Shown here in pieces: positions 24,035 through 35,600 of a DNA stretch of 64,000 nt. The position numbers and the translations under genes were made by a program. How positions within the stretch are numbered: the stretch's first letter is position 1; every line of letters begins with the position of its first letter. The DNA comes from Orbilia blumenaviensis (lineage: Eukaryota > Ascomycota > Orbiliomycetes > Orbiliales > Orbiliaceae): positions 372,001 to 436,000 of the forward strand of contig JAVHNS010000013.1 of NCBI GenBank assembly GCA_036872755.1, written 5' to 3'. The notes beneath the pieces were generated by a model. It ran no database searches. It worked only from the letters and a program-made list of their open reading frames with translations, and had not been told where the DNA came from.

Positions 24035-25063
24035 ATGCAACTTATTGGTAGAAGAGCTTCACTACTTTCTATCCTTGCCGCCTCGGAGTTCATGCTCATG
24101 GGAACCCCAGGAGTAAAGGCGGCCCCGACTACCCCCGCGATGGAACCGGTTATCGAAGAGCCCGCAGCAAGCATAGTTAATACAAGCACTGGTGCAGCTA
24201 GCCCTGAGCTTGTCGAAAGGGCAGCCAAAAGTTGGTGGGTGCCTACACAGTCCACAACCTGGCAGATCCAACTATCCGGAACGATCGACCAGAGTGTTGT
24301 TGTTGATGCTATTGAAATCGATGCCGACACCGACACAGCTACTATTAGAGCTCTCAAAACCAATGGTATGAAAGTCATTGCATATCTCTCAGCCGGATCT
24401 TGGGAGGACTGGAGAACAGATGCCAGCAAATTTCCAAAAAGCCTTAGGGGTAAAAATCTGGATGGCTGGCCTGGTGAGAAGTGGCTTGATATACGACAGA
24501 TCGGTACTTTACAGACCCTGATGCAGAAACGCGTCCAGAAGGCCAAAGCCAAGGGCTTTGATGGTGTGGATTGGGATAATGTTGATGGCTACACCCAAGA
24601 TTCCGGTTTCAAGATTACCAAGGCCCACCAGATCGCCTACAATAAGATGTTGGCAGATATAAGTCACGACTTGAAAATGACTGTCGCCCTGAAGAACGAC
24701 CTCGGTCAGGCTAAAACGCTTGCTCGTTATTTCGATTATGCTGTCAACGAACAGTGTAGCTATTACGACGAATGCAGTTTGTTGGAGCCATTTCTCTCTA
24801 CCGGAAAAGCAGTTGTTGGGCTTGAATATCCCGGTGAAGGAGACGACACCCGTTCGCAGGCCGAAGTTATTGCCGCTACAGATCCCCGAACATATACGCT
24901 TATCAAGAAACTTAACCTCGGAGCATGGGGGTTTTCAGTTCGGAAAAACGCATTAATCACTAGTAGCACTAGTACCAAGAAAAAGATCACCACAGCGGCG
25001 GAGTTAAAAGCATTCATGCAAAACGCGAGGAAGTCCGCAAAATCGAACTCCAATAGTGACTGA
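24035..25063 (+). CDS. Secreted endo-alpha-1,4-polygalactosaminidase (GH114, Ega3-like)
   Basis: Predicted to hydrolyse alpha-1,4-linked galactosamine in extracellular polysaccharides such as fungal galactosaminogalactan. A single exon of 342 aa from the ATG at 24035. An in-frame ATG 45 nt upstream (23990) would place a charged stretch before the signal peptide and is less likely. Signal peptide at about aa 1-28, ending GVKA. The catalytic barrel starts at about aa 65 with WWVPTQSTTWQIQLSG, then AIEID, KVIAYLSAGSWEDWR, LDGWPGEKWLDIR and, at about aa 174-187, GFDGVDWDNVDGY, which carries the conserved acidic residues. ALKND and FDYAVNEQCSYYDEC follow. These are the family's hallmark strings in order. 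The C-terminal 35 residues are Lys/Ser-rich. The gene stands alone between gene-poor DNA and the NAPE-PLD-like gene. Many GH114 relatives are bacterial, and the gene has no introns in an intron-rich neighbourhood, so old horizontal acquisition is possible. Confidence 0.88.
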   Translation: MQLIGRRASLLSILAASEFMLMGTPGVKAAPTTPAMEPVIEEPAASIVNTSTGAASPELVERAAKSWWVPTQSTTWQIQLSGTIDQSVVVDAIEIDADTDTATIRALKTNGMKVIAYLSAGSWEDWRTDASKFPKSLRGKNLDGWPGEKWLDIRQIGTLQTLMQKRVQKAKAKGFDGVDWDNVDGYTQDSGFKITKAHQIAYNKMLADISHDLKMTVALKNDLGQAKTLARYFDYAVNEQCSYYDECSLLEPFLSTGKAVVGLEYPGEGDDTRSQAEVIAATDPRTYTLIKKLNLGAWGFSVRKNALITSSTSTKKKITTAAELKAFMQNARKSAKSNSNSD

Positions 25064-25865
25064 TAGTGGAAGGGCCTAGCGCTAGTATTACACCCCAAAT
25101 CCCTATTCTCATTTCGTTCATTCATCAGGTGCATACATTTGGTAGTATTTGATTGCCGCCATATATGCATATTATATTATACGTTTACATATTTTATGTT
25201 TGATCCAAGATTGGGTAATCGCTTGTCGAAGTTCTAATACTGTCTTTAGCATTGATCGGGGCGTGTCCTTACGGTCTTTGGGCATGGGCGCTCTTTTACA
25301 CAACCTTATTAATATATAATGAAAGTCGAATGAATTATATCTATAAAATGATTACCATAACTGTACCTATATGCATATGGTTATCCACGCTCACAAGTTT
25401 GGATACGAGACCGTATAATTAATCCATGCATCATGATATCAACGTGGTAAAATATGTGTTGCCCGGAATTCGAATGCTGCTATCAAGCTCCGAGCACAGC
25501 CTGGGCAATCGTGTATGCACGTAATGGGCGTATAAGCCTAAATTTGCCCTAGAAAATTTCGAGGCTTCAACTGTTACTAATCCGAGCGAGCTTAACCCAA
25601 TACAGTTTCCAATATCAAAATCTGGTGACGTGCGGAAAACGGAGTGTTGCTGACAGGAATTACGAATGTCCGGAGGCGGCGACCAAAGTCAGCCCGCTTA
25701 AGCCCCGTTACCTCCGACTTAATTCCCCCAGGTCCCGACCCAAGAAACCCTTTTAAGTCGTCAACCGCGAATGCGTCCCCTCGTCCAGCTTACTCAGACC
25801 CCTCAGCCAACTAACAATTGAGGATTTCGATAACGACATACGGCGGGATCATACGAATACGATAC
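25064..25865. other. Intergenic, 3' flank of GH114 and promoter of the NAPE-PLD-like gene
   Basis: No gene seen. AT-rich to about 25450, then more GC-rich with several CGG triplets around 25670-25720, which could be Zn-cluster factor sites, though that is only suggestive. Confidence 0.45.
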
Positions 25866-28134
25866 ATGGTTGGGAGACGGTTTTTTCATTCATTCAAGTC
25901 CTGCTTCAAAGGTTCACGAACAGCTAGAATGGCAACAAGTGCCGGTATTTTGGTGGCCGCCAAACCTGGGCTCCCCGTGCCCGAAGACGCTAAAGAGAAG
26001 AAGCACCATTTGCCAAACGGAAGGTACTGGCGGTTCTGCAACCCCCCGTCTCTAGTCGATTAAACCAGCTAACCACCATTGGATGCTTTGTTATGTAGAT
26101 TCGCAAACCCTTGGCCTTCGTGGCGCGACCTTGATCGGGTCGCGGTTGGAAAATGGGCTATATCGTACATATGCACCATCCTTCCATACTATCTGTGTTC
26201 GTTTGGGGTAACCCGGATTCAAATACTGAGACTTATCGTATATTAGGGGATACTTGGCTGGAAAGTGGCCGAAAGTAGAACCAGGGATGGTCTCTCTTGT
26301 AAAGCCACAATTCGAGGAGAGTAGGACAGACATAAAAGATCTAAGGGCTACCTGGTTGGGTCATGCGTGTTTCCTGGTAAGTGTGTGGATTGGACCTAGT
26401 TCTGGTCAAAAAGTTATGCCCAAATTGCATGGTCCTCCGTGACCATCGAAAAGAAAACACGGAGTCCCCAGTATATGCGTATTATACGCACACATACGTA
26501 CAAGTAACCGCGCATTGTGGTCTGGTAGCGCATTTGCTAATTTTTCATGTGCTAAAATCGTACAGGTGGAATTTCCAGGAGGGTTCCGAGCTCTTTTTGA
26601 CCCTGTGTTTTGTCACAGGTTTGTGCAACCTATCATTTCTGTGCCACTATAAAACTATAAAATCAAACATGGATTGCTGATATATCACGACGAATATCGC
26701 GTTGGGGCTTCAGATGCTCACCGGTTCAATTTATGGGCCCTGCACGGTATACCAAGGTTCCATGCGAGATCGAGGATATGCCGATCGTGGATGCTGTCAT
26801 CATCAGCCATGCACACTACGACCATCTTGATGTGTAAGTCGAAAAGCCGGTACCAAAACATCAACATCAAAACGGTTTTGGACTGACCTCAAATCACACG
26901 AAGCGGATCCGTAAAACGAATACACGCCAAATTCCCCAACGCCCACTTTTTCGTCCCTCTTAACAACCAGAAGTGGTTCAAGAGCCTCGGCATCGACAAT
27001 TGCACTGAACAAGACTGGTGGGAAGACACGGAAATAACTATCGAGGTGAAAGGAAAAGAACCAGCGACAGACGGTGAAACCACATCGTCTTTGAGTGCGA
27101 CAATATCAAACTTTCCCTGCCAGCATACTGCTGGGAGAACGCTGACGGTACGACTTATATTGACCCCTCCCGCTTCGGGTTTTATAGGTTTTGGTATGTG
27201 CCCCGCGACTGATGTAGCAATAAACCTTAGGATCTCAACTCGACGCTGTGGAGCAGTTGGGGTGTAACAAGCGGAGGCAAGAGTGTTTACTTCGCTGGGT
27301 ACGTAAGATAGGCGCTCTATTGACGATTGTCCTTGCTTTGCAAGTTTCAAGTAGTTGGACACATGGTTCTAACTGCTCGTGCAGCGACACTGGATACCGT
27401 GCGGTTCCACAGGTTGCCGAAGATGAAGATGATTACGGCGAGAAATACCAGGATCTCCCTCATTGTAAGTCATATTTAGTGCGGTGTGCTCCTTCTTTCG
27501 GCCTCAGAAGGGAAAGTGATCATCCTAACGTGAATTCCTCCAGGTCCTGCATTTAAAGAGATCGGTGACTTGAGGGGACCTTTTGTAAGTTATTGGAACA
27601 TTTTCCTTAGTACCACCGGTGATCATGCTAACGAGATAATGATATTAGGACTTGGGGATGATACCCATTGGCGGTATGCAACTTTCGTCACAACTTTGTG
27701 AAAATCTTGAAGAAAATTACTAAGAGTGTTTTTTCCCCGGTTACAGCATACAGTCCAAGAGTTTTCATGAGTCCAATGCACGGTAAGACCCGTTCAGAAT
27801 ATCGTTATTCACGAGATGATGTCATATCGCAGAACTGACAAACCCCGCTTTAGCAAATCCATACGACTCTGTAAACATATTCGTTGACACAAAGTGCAAG
27901 AAAGCGCTCGGTATGCATTGGGGAACCTGGGTGCTAACGAATGAGCCTATTCTCGAGCCACCACAGAAGCTGCGAGATGTAAGTTCCCACATCACACTTC
28001 CACAAATCGTCCCCTTACTGATTGTCTATTCAAAATTTTTTAAAAAGGCTTTGAAATGGAAAGGCATACCCGAAGTTGGTGTGTTTGATGTCGTGGCAAC
28101 AGGAGAGAGCAGAGTTTTTACGGATGAAGCTTGA
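25866..28134 (+). CDS. NAPE-PLD-like metallo-beta-lactamase-fold phospholipase, mitochondrial FMP30 type
   Basis: Predicted zinc hydrolase that releases N-acylethanolamine from N-acyl-phosphatidylethanolamine. Thirteen exons: 25866-26023, 26099-26164, 26247-26376, 26566-26618, 26714-26833, 26904-27147, 27231-27298, 27385-27464, 27544-27584, 27649-27673, 27747-27782, 27854-27978 and 28048-28134. All phases agree and give 410 aa. Motifs in order: [27 protein letters not shown] then RCSP and [10 protein letters not shown]; the zinc-binding SHAHYDHLD (H168, H170, D172, H173); [48 protein letters not shown]; and GMHWGTW. The residues before the second ATG (25929) read [22 protein letters not shown], Arg/Lys/Phe/Ser-rich with no acids. 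This looks like a mitochondrial presequence and is why 25866 was chosen. Yeast Fmp30 is also mitochondrial. Weakest junction: exons 2 and 3, where the donor is GTACAT. Confidence 0.85.
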
Positions 28135-30864
28135 ACATAGTAAGATATCTGGTGTCTCGATTCTGACATCTGAGACAGTAATACAGGGTACGGCGTCTAA
28201 GGAACGGCGCAGTGGATATTTTTTTCTCTTCAAATTGCTTAATTCGTAGATCGCTCTTATTTCTAAGCCTTACATATTTCGCCTTCGTGTAATCTAGTAA
28301 TATAATTCCCACCGTTTCTTTTTGCCACCACCTGGTTAAAAGGAACTGATATCTAGGAAGGACCATTTGCACCTGTCAACCGCGCCCCCCGATGGAAAAA
28401 CAAAAAGTTCGAATTGACAGCGCATCAACTCCGCCATCTGACCCAAAGAGTCAGCGCTGAATTTTATATTTCATGGTGCGCTTTTGAGCCTCTTCATGCA
28501 CGACATCGATATTATCAGGCCGGCCTTAGCTTCTTGCCTCCCTCCAATCGTAACCCACCGGCTCAAATAAACATTATTCTCAACGAAGAATAGCGCCCGT
28601 GATTACCGTCTGGGAAGCTAAAGCAAGACCGACTGCTTGTTTTTTGCAAGGCAAGGTCAAGAGAAAACGTGGTGCTGGTGAAGGTGCATGTAGGGTGGAG
28701 CTATAAATACAAATATCCAATCATCTGCCTGTGGTAAGACTTTCTGCGATCCAGTTGGAATTGCAGTCTGCCCACCGTAGCGCACCGCCCTTTTTCTCGC
28801 AGGAGTTTCATGAGCGATGGGCCAATAGGCAGTGGCAAGAAGATATGCAGGTCACGGCTTGTCTAATAGTTTTTCCCCGTTCTCGTGCTGACGTCGAGAA
28901 GTCCCGTGAAACTGGGGCGGCGGCAGACATTAGCTTTAGATTTCCGCTGTTGTGCAGGAAATCTGTTAAACTTTCTCTTCATGATATCAAAATCCGATGG
29001 TGTTGTGGCTTTGTCAGAATCTGAAATGCAACAAAATGCGGAACATGGACTTTCACGTGTGTTTGTAGCTCCATGGGTTTGCTGTTCGATGCCCATGCTG
29101 GTATTTGTTAAGATCTTGGAGCTAGGCAGAGGCCGGGAGGCGAACGGCTCGAAAGCTCAGGATTTTTCTTTTCTTTTTTAAACCTAGACTTTCTTGATGC
29201 CGGTGATTCTCCAGCAAGGTGGGGAAGAGTTTTCCCATTTCCCCATTTTTCTGTCTTTTTTGACGTTAATCTCATGGTTCCGATGAGATAGAGAAGCGTT
29301 TCAGAGTGGAATCTCACGGACAGGCGGCGAGGAGACATTCCTCGTTGTTCCGTAAAGACACATGGTCTTCCCCGTGAACCTGGAACGACAAGACCAGATC
29401 TTCGTCCTGATGGTTTTGCTTTTTCCTCGTTCTCAACGTTAACGATAGGAAAAGATTAGCCCGTGAGCTTTAGGTAAAGTCTTGCTCAGTGTTATGCATA
29501 AACGGGAAGGAAAGTACTGAGAACTAAGAAAAAGGAAATTCTTAGGACGAAAATATAAAAAAAATAAAAAATAAAATGAAGGGAAGAAAAATTTTTGTTT
29601 ACCAATTGTATCTGTTCTCCCAATATCTTCCGTTGGATACTTCGGAACCTTCAACCTAACAATACGTCACAATGCTTTTCATACGGCTCGGTATGGTAGT
29701 ATTCGAGTTCGAATATTTTCGACCCGTCTCCACCAGGCGGTTTTTGTCCGAGCCGATTAAAAAGTAAGTAATCGAAGACGGCACAGCTAGCTAGCTCTTT
29801 TATCAGCCCTCTCGGCAGTATTGTAGGAATATGTAGAATTGGTACGGAAATATAAAAAAAAAAAAGTTGTTTATTTTAAAAAAACATTAATCTCCTAGAT
29901 TGAAGCTAAACGCCTAAGTTTATAGCTAAATGCCTATTGTACGAGCCCAAATGGTCATCTGCATACATACACTTCACTGCAATGCACTGAAAAGAGGAAA
30001 TCGATGAGATGCGAGGCCCGACAGCTTCAGAGATTCCCAAGATATTGATTTCTCCATTCTCTTCTTCTTCTTTTTCTTCGGCAGAGCTATTTCAGGTTAA
30101 TGCAGGACAGAGGTACGTCCAAGGGCGGTGTATTTTTTCCAGACAAACCCGAGCAGGGTTGGATGGGTACTAAAGGAAAAAAAGGGCAGAACCAGCCCGG
30201 AGAACCAAACAAACCTCGCATATTGAACGATTGTACCGTCGACGAAAGTGAAATACGAAAAAATCACTCGTCGGCTGGGATCAGGGAGTCATACTTGCAT
30301 GCAGTTCTCAAATCCTCGTCGACGATGATTGGGTGGATTCGCCCACCTGCAAGCAAAAAGCAACATGGGAGGGGTGCGAGGGAACATGATGAGCTTCTCT
30401 TCCCTTCTTATGCCTTCCCTCTTTGCACCGCGCCAATCTTTTTAATTTATTTTTTTGCCAGTGCCTTTCTTGATGTTATTGCCTGAAGAATTTTTCCCTT
30501 TCCTTTCTGCCATAGCCGAAGTTGAAGGGGAAAAAAAGGGTTGGGTATCTCCCACGTCGGCATGTTGGGGAAGTGTACAAGTAACATTCTTGAGATAAAA
30601 GAAAAATACAAATTCCTTCCAGACACCAAAGAAGTTTTTTTTACTTCCCCTCCGAGTGTTTCAGAATCTAGGATCGTTAGCCAGTTCTTTTGCTCCTAAT
30701 GATTGCATGAGGTGTCTCCTTCATCATAATATGGTGGTGATGTCGTGTGAAGCATATATGTATGCGTAATGTCGATGAGATGTCCAGCGCATTTTAAAGC
30801 TTCGACGGGCCTGCTGAAAATAAAAATTGGATTGGAGAGAAAATAAAAAAGTGGACGGGTAGAG

Positions 30865-30896
<32 letters not shown>
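30865..30896. repeat. Poly(A) tract, 32 nt
   Basis: The longest homopolymer in the window, in the spacer upstream of the DUF4238-like gene. Confidence 0.9.
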
Positions 30897-30899
<3 letters not shown>

Positions 30900-31991
30900 G
30901 GTGGGCTATTAACTAGCGTCGTGGGCTTTACTTTTTCCTAAGCCGTCCTGAAACGATAGACAATTTTCCCACCTCCCTTGCCTCATAAACCCACATGTAC
31001 AGTACTTCCCGGGAGGCAGTTGACCTGGACCCGGCCATAATAACACTAAGATAGAAGAATGTCATGCTCTTGAAATTTTTCTTGTAGTTTTAAATTTTTT
31101 TATTTTTATTTTTTTTCTGTTACTTTGCTAGTGACCCTAAAAATCCAATCCAGACACTCTAACATTTTTCGAACCACCATACCAATAATACTTACCGACG
31201 ATAACTGTAAAAATCACTCTGGATACTTCCTTCTTTCCATTATCATATTCGACTTTTTTTGACGGTTATAATTAACTTAGCTTAACCTTTGCTGTTGCTT
31301 TGGGGATCTACTACTACGAGACGCCATCGCAATATTCGAAAGCTGCAGATATCAGCCAGGCCGCAGACCCCGAGTTTCAAGGATTAGCACATCGCCGACC
31401 GAACAGTACAGCTCCTTTACAAAGATCCTTCTCCTCAACGCCTGCTTCGATCCAAACCTGCGAAACGTTCAACCATCGGGATAGGGCTACGAAGCACGAC
31501 GTAATCTGTTTACCAGCCTGTCTTCACAAAATAAAAACTACGAGAGCCGACTGCCGACGTCGAACTGCAATCATCCGAGTAGGTTTATCAGATTCACATC
31601 ATCGTCGTCTTCCATACATAGTTTCTCTGAGGTTCCACCGCTTCAGCTTTGTGGGCTTGACCGCATCACCGCGGTCGTGAGGGAATGGAATAGGGTGGGC
31701 AAGCAATCACAAAGGCACTGCATAGCAGCTATCATATCAGGGTGAATAATTACACCGCGAATAACGTTTCGGACAGACAGCCTGGTGGTGCTCCTTGTGT
31801 TTCTCAACAGAGCACATACTGGCGCCTGCTACAAGATTCCGTCAGCACGGTCCTTGTCCTTTGCTCCGAACGTCGTCGTCGTCTTTTTCGTCGGTTGTTG
31901 GTTGCCCTCTTGTTCGCCTAGGACAGTCATTTCCTTTCCAATCCCTTTCCCCATCCATCCCATCCCGCCCCATTCTCCCCCCTCCACAAAC

Positions 31992-32011
31992 CCTCACCTC
32001 ACCTCACCTCA
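31992..32011. repeat. (CCTCA)4 tandem repeat
   Basis: Four perfect five-base units within the pyrimidine-rich putative leader of the DUF4238-like gene. Confidence 0.85.
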
Positions 32012-32633
32012 CATCCCCGACCTGAATTCATGTTTTCGAAGTTTATGCTTTCTATGCAGAATTCTTGATCTTTCCGCCTCTGCTAGATCTGGTCCTTTAT
32101 TCACACCAAGTCTATTTTTATTTTTATTTTGTTTTATTGTTATCATTTTTTTGTTCTCACTTTCATATACCTCGTTTTGTTCATTTTCTTTCTTTCCCTA
32201 TCTGATTACATTACGTCCCCTGGTAACTTTTCCACTAACTTGTATCGTCTTTTCTTTTTTCTCTCTCTCCTTGTTTCTATTCCTGTTCAGAGATACAGTT
32301 TTTTCCCACTTCGCTTGTTTAGCTCCCGCTCACCCTGATAACCACCCGCCACTCATTTTACCCCAAGAACCACTGTTCCCGACCACGAAAATAGAAACTC
32401 GTACTGAGACATTGCGATATACGGTAGTGATTGTAGACAGTATCGGAGTAACTGCCAGGAACATACGCGTAGCGCGGTTTGTATAAACCGGAATCCAGGA
32501 AATCATCCCATTCGGTGTGGGTCGCGTCTATCTCCCAGGAAGAGACTAGGCCCGAATTTATTTTGCAAAAATCGATACACAATCCTTCTATCTCCGAAAT
32601 CCTGATAACTCTTAACCGACAACCGGCCTCGCG

Positions 32634-35600
32634 ATGGCCGGAGCCGTCGAGTGGTCTCGAAATGCCGCAGATGCGGATTCCGAGCAATTCGCGGTCGAGG
32701 CGCAACTAAGGTTCAGCCAGCAATCGGATCCCGATGGCTTGCTGAAAGCGCCCCGACATTACATCCCGGTCTTCGTCCTTCACATGTTCTGCAAGTCGGG
32801 GTCCAGGCCATTCGTATTACCAGACTCGGAACGGGCAGCAAAGATAAAGGCTCAAATAACTGCTCAGCGAAAGCTGACATCCGCATGTCCAAGCTGGCAG
32901 TTGGTCTCCCAAGGAAAAGAAATTCTGGACGACGAGACTTTCATCATCTTCGACACTCGATCTAAGCGATTCGACAAGCGTCACTGGTCAGAATGTTTCA
33001 AGTACGACGAACCCTACCAAAAATTCTTCGAAAAGTTTACCATGAAGGAGTTCACACGGGAAGGCTGGAAGTTCCAGAAATTCGAAAAACTCTTGAGGGT
33101 TGACCAGGGAATCATGGACGGCATGTGGACAAACGCCTTCAAGGTCTACGATGCCATGGAAGTCCGGCGGCAGGAGTGTTCAGATATCCTCAGGCTTAAA
33201 CGAAGTGACGTCTGGGATTTCCGGAAATATTTGTTTCTCATGACGTTTCTGAGAAACAGAGACCGCAATACCCATCTCCTACAAACCTCTGACGCTATGG
33301 TCGAGGCGAGAGAAAAAAGGACTGCCTTCATGACAATCCAAAACCTCAATCACCCTCGAGACCTCTGGCTTCATAATGCTGCTATCTTCCTCGATACGCC
33401 CCACCATCAGATCAGCTACCATAGGACTCTCTTCGACCTGGACCAGGAGGATTATCGTACCAACGCCCGTGAACGCTTTTTGGTATTCTGGGAAGCTGGG
33501 CCGAACGACGAATTCATACTTACCGATAACAGCTTCGGTGGGATGGAAATCGGACGCCTCGAAGCTAAGCACACTATGCCCAAGAGACTTAAGCCTTCAG
33601 ACCTCCAGAAGAGGTTGTACAGCAGAGACTACATGTGGCATCAAATCTTTGTGTTGTCGCCGAAGCTTGCTGTTGCATTGTGCCATGGTACAATGATCAA
33701 CCAGTCTCTAACCCACCAACACCGAGATCGATATGGTCTACGGCCTTCCCTGCTTGACAGACTACCACACCCTCTCCCACAAGGCTACTACAAGGATATG
33801 CACCTTAAAGAATGTAAGTTCCTCAAACCAGAGTGGAAGATCCCAGATGAAGTCGAAGACCTCTTTGGACGACAAGCAGAGAAGAGCAAATATGTCGCCA
33901 ATCTCGATGCCAAGGCCAATAGCGAACTCGAGTTTATGGTTTCCACCCTTTCTTCCGCCCAGGTCGCCCTTGTCAATATGGTGTTGCTCCAAAACCAGAG
34001 CGTCTCTACCGCTGTTGAGAAAGTTGTCTACAGGAATCCAGCTGCACTCTACCGAGCTATCGAGGAGTATGGCAAGCATGACTGGCCTATCTTTATGGAT
34101 GAAAAGCAACACAGCTATAAGTCTTTGAAGAAGAAGATCTACAACCAATTCAACAAGCCGACTGGTGGCCATGAATCTTCTAGGTCTAGCTCCGGTTCCT
34201 CCGACCAGGGCACTCGATCATCTGGGTCCGGTTCATCCACAAGACGGTCCGAAAAAAAGGTCGTCTTCGAGGACCGAAAGAAAACACCAGAGCCACCAAG
34301 GCCCACGCCTAAAAAACAAGAAAGTGCAAACCCCTTCATGTCTGACTCGGAATCAAGCGACGACGACGACGACCTTGCATTCCCATCATCCACTCATGAG
34401 CCAGTTCTCCGTTCACGTTCTCCATCTCCTGTTCGTAGGACAGAGTCTCCAGTCAAGAAGCAGGAGCCAGTAGTTCCCAAGTCAGCAGAAATCAAGATTG
34501 AAATCGAACCGGCCAAGCCTTCTACTGCGACTGTTACCCCACCCTCAGATATTCCTAGCCAGAGAGCAACTCCTTCCCCAAGACCGACACCCTCTCCAGA
34601 ACCACCAAAGTCTGCTGCTCCATCCAGCACATCAATTGAAGCTGCTGCTGAAAAAGTGATTGCTGAGAAGCTAGAGAAGGTCAAGGCTGAAGAGACGAAG
34701 CGATTCGAGGAGATGGCAGAGAAGGAAAGAGCGCTTAAGGAAGAGATGGCTCAAAAGGAAAAGATACTCATGAAAGAAACTGAGGCAATTGAGAAGCTTC
34801 GCAGGGAGAAGTTTGAATTGGAGGCGGAGCTTGAATTAAAGCGGAAAGAGGGACTTGAGGCCATTCGTATGCAAAGGCAGAAGTCGGAGCGTTCAGGTAG
34901 GCCCGACGAGCGAGGCGATGACCGCATCCGCGCTGCAAGCACCAAGTCGGCTGAGACCAGGCGGCGCCCTCGATCCAAGGACCGAGCTGAAGCTGAGCTA
35001 GTGGATGTCGGCAAACAGCTTGCGCTCTTGGAGGTCGAAAGAGAGAAGGTGAGGAAGGAGAAGCTGGAGCTGGAAGACATGCAGCGTCGACAGCGAAGGG
35101 AAGAGGAGAAGGAAAACCAAAAGAAGTTCGACCGTATGGCACAGGAGGTGGCGCTCCTTCAAAGGCAACTCGAGGAGGAGCGACATGAAAAGGAAATGGT
35201 CAAGCGAATAGCTGCTCAGCAGAAAGAGAAGGCAGATGCCCTCGTTCGACAGACCCGAGAGCTCCGCGAAGCCCAGGAGCGTGACCAAGCTAGAGCAGAG
35301 GTCGAACGCGCTGCCCGTGCTGAGAAGGACCGATTGGAAAGAATCGAGAAAGCAAGAGACAGGGAGGCCAGGGAAAGGGAACTCGAAAAGGCCAAAGAAC
35401 GAGAACAACAACAACGAGAACTCGAAAAAGCCAAAGAAAGGGAACTCGAAAAGGCCAAGGAGAGGGAGAGGGAGAGGGAGAGGGAACTTGAGAAAGCTAA
35501 GGAGAGGGAACACAAGAAACGCCAGGATCGAGAGAGATTGATGAACGAGAAGGCTGAACATGAGCGAATCCAACGTGAGAGGGAGATGCAGATCGAACAA

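Larger units (their letters stand above)
28135..32633. other. Long spacer upstream of the DUF4238-like gene
   Basis: No supported gene in 4.5 kb. A 32-nt A run lies at 30865-30896. From about 31200 to 32630 the plus strand is strongly pyrimidine-rich, including four CCTCA repeats at 31992-32011, and probably contains the promoter and a long 5' leader of the downstream gene. Open frames at 30100-30486, 31300-31680 and 31785-32486 have no domain, and their composition follows the base bias. Confidence 0.55.

Noticed and set aside
23983..24552. 189-codon minus-strand open frame opposite the GH114 gene
   Set aside because: Antisense shadow of the conserved GH114 coding sequence, with no motif of its own.
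30100..30486. 128-codon plus-strand frame with an ATG
   Set aside because: No recognisable domain; Lys/Gly/Pro-rich start and hydrophobic end with no family match or splice context.
31785..32486. 233-codon plus-strand frame upstream of the DUF4238-like gene
   Set aside because: Starts at a non-ATG codon, and its Phe/Ser/Pro composition just mirrors the C/T-rich leader.
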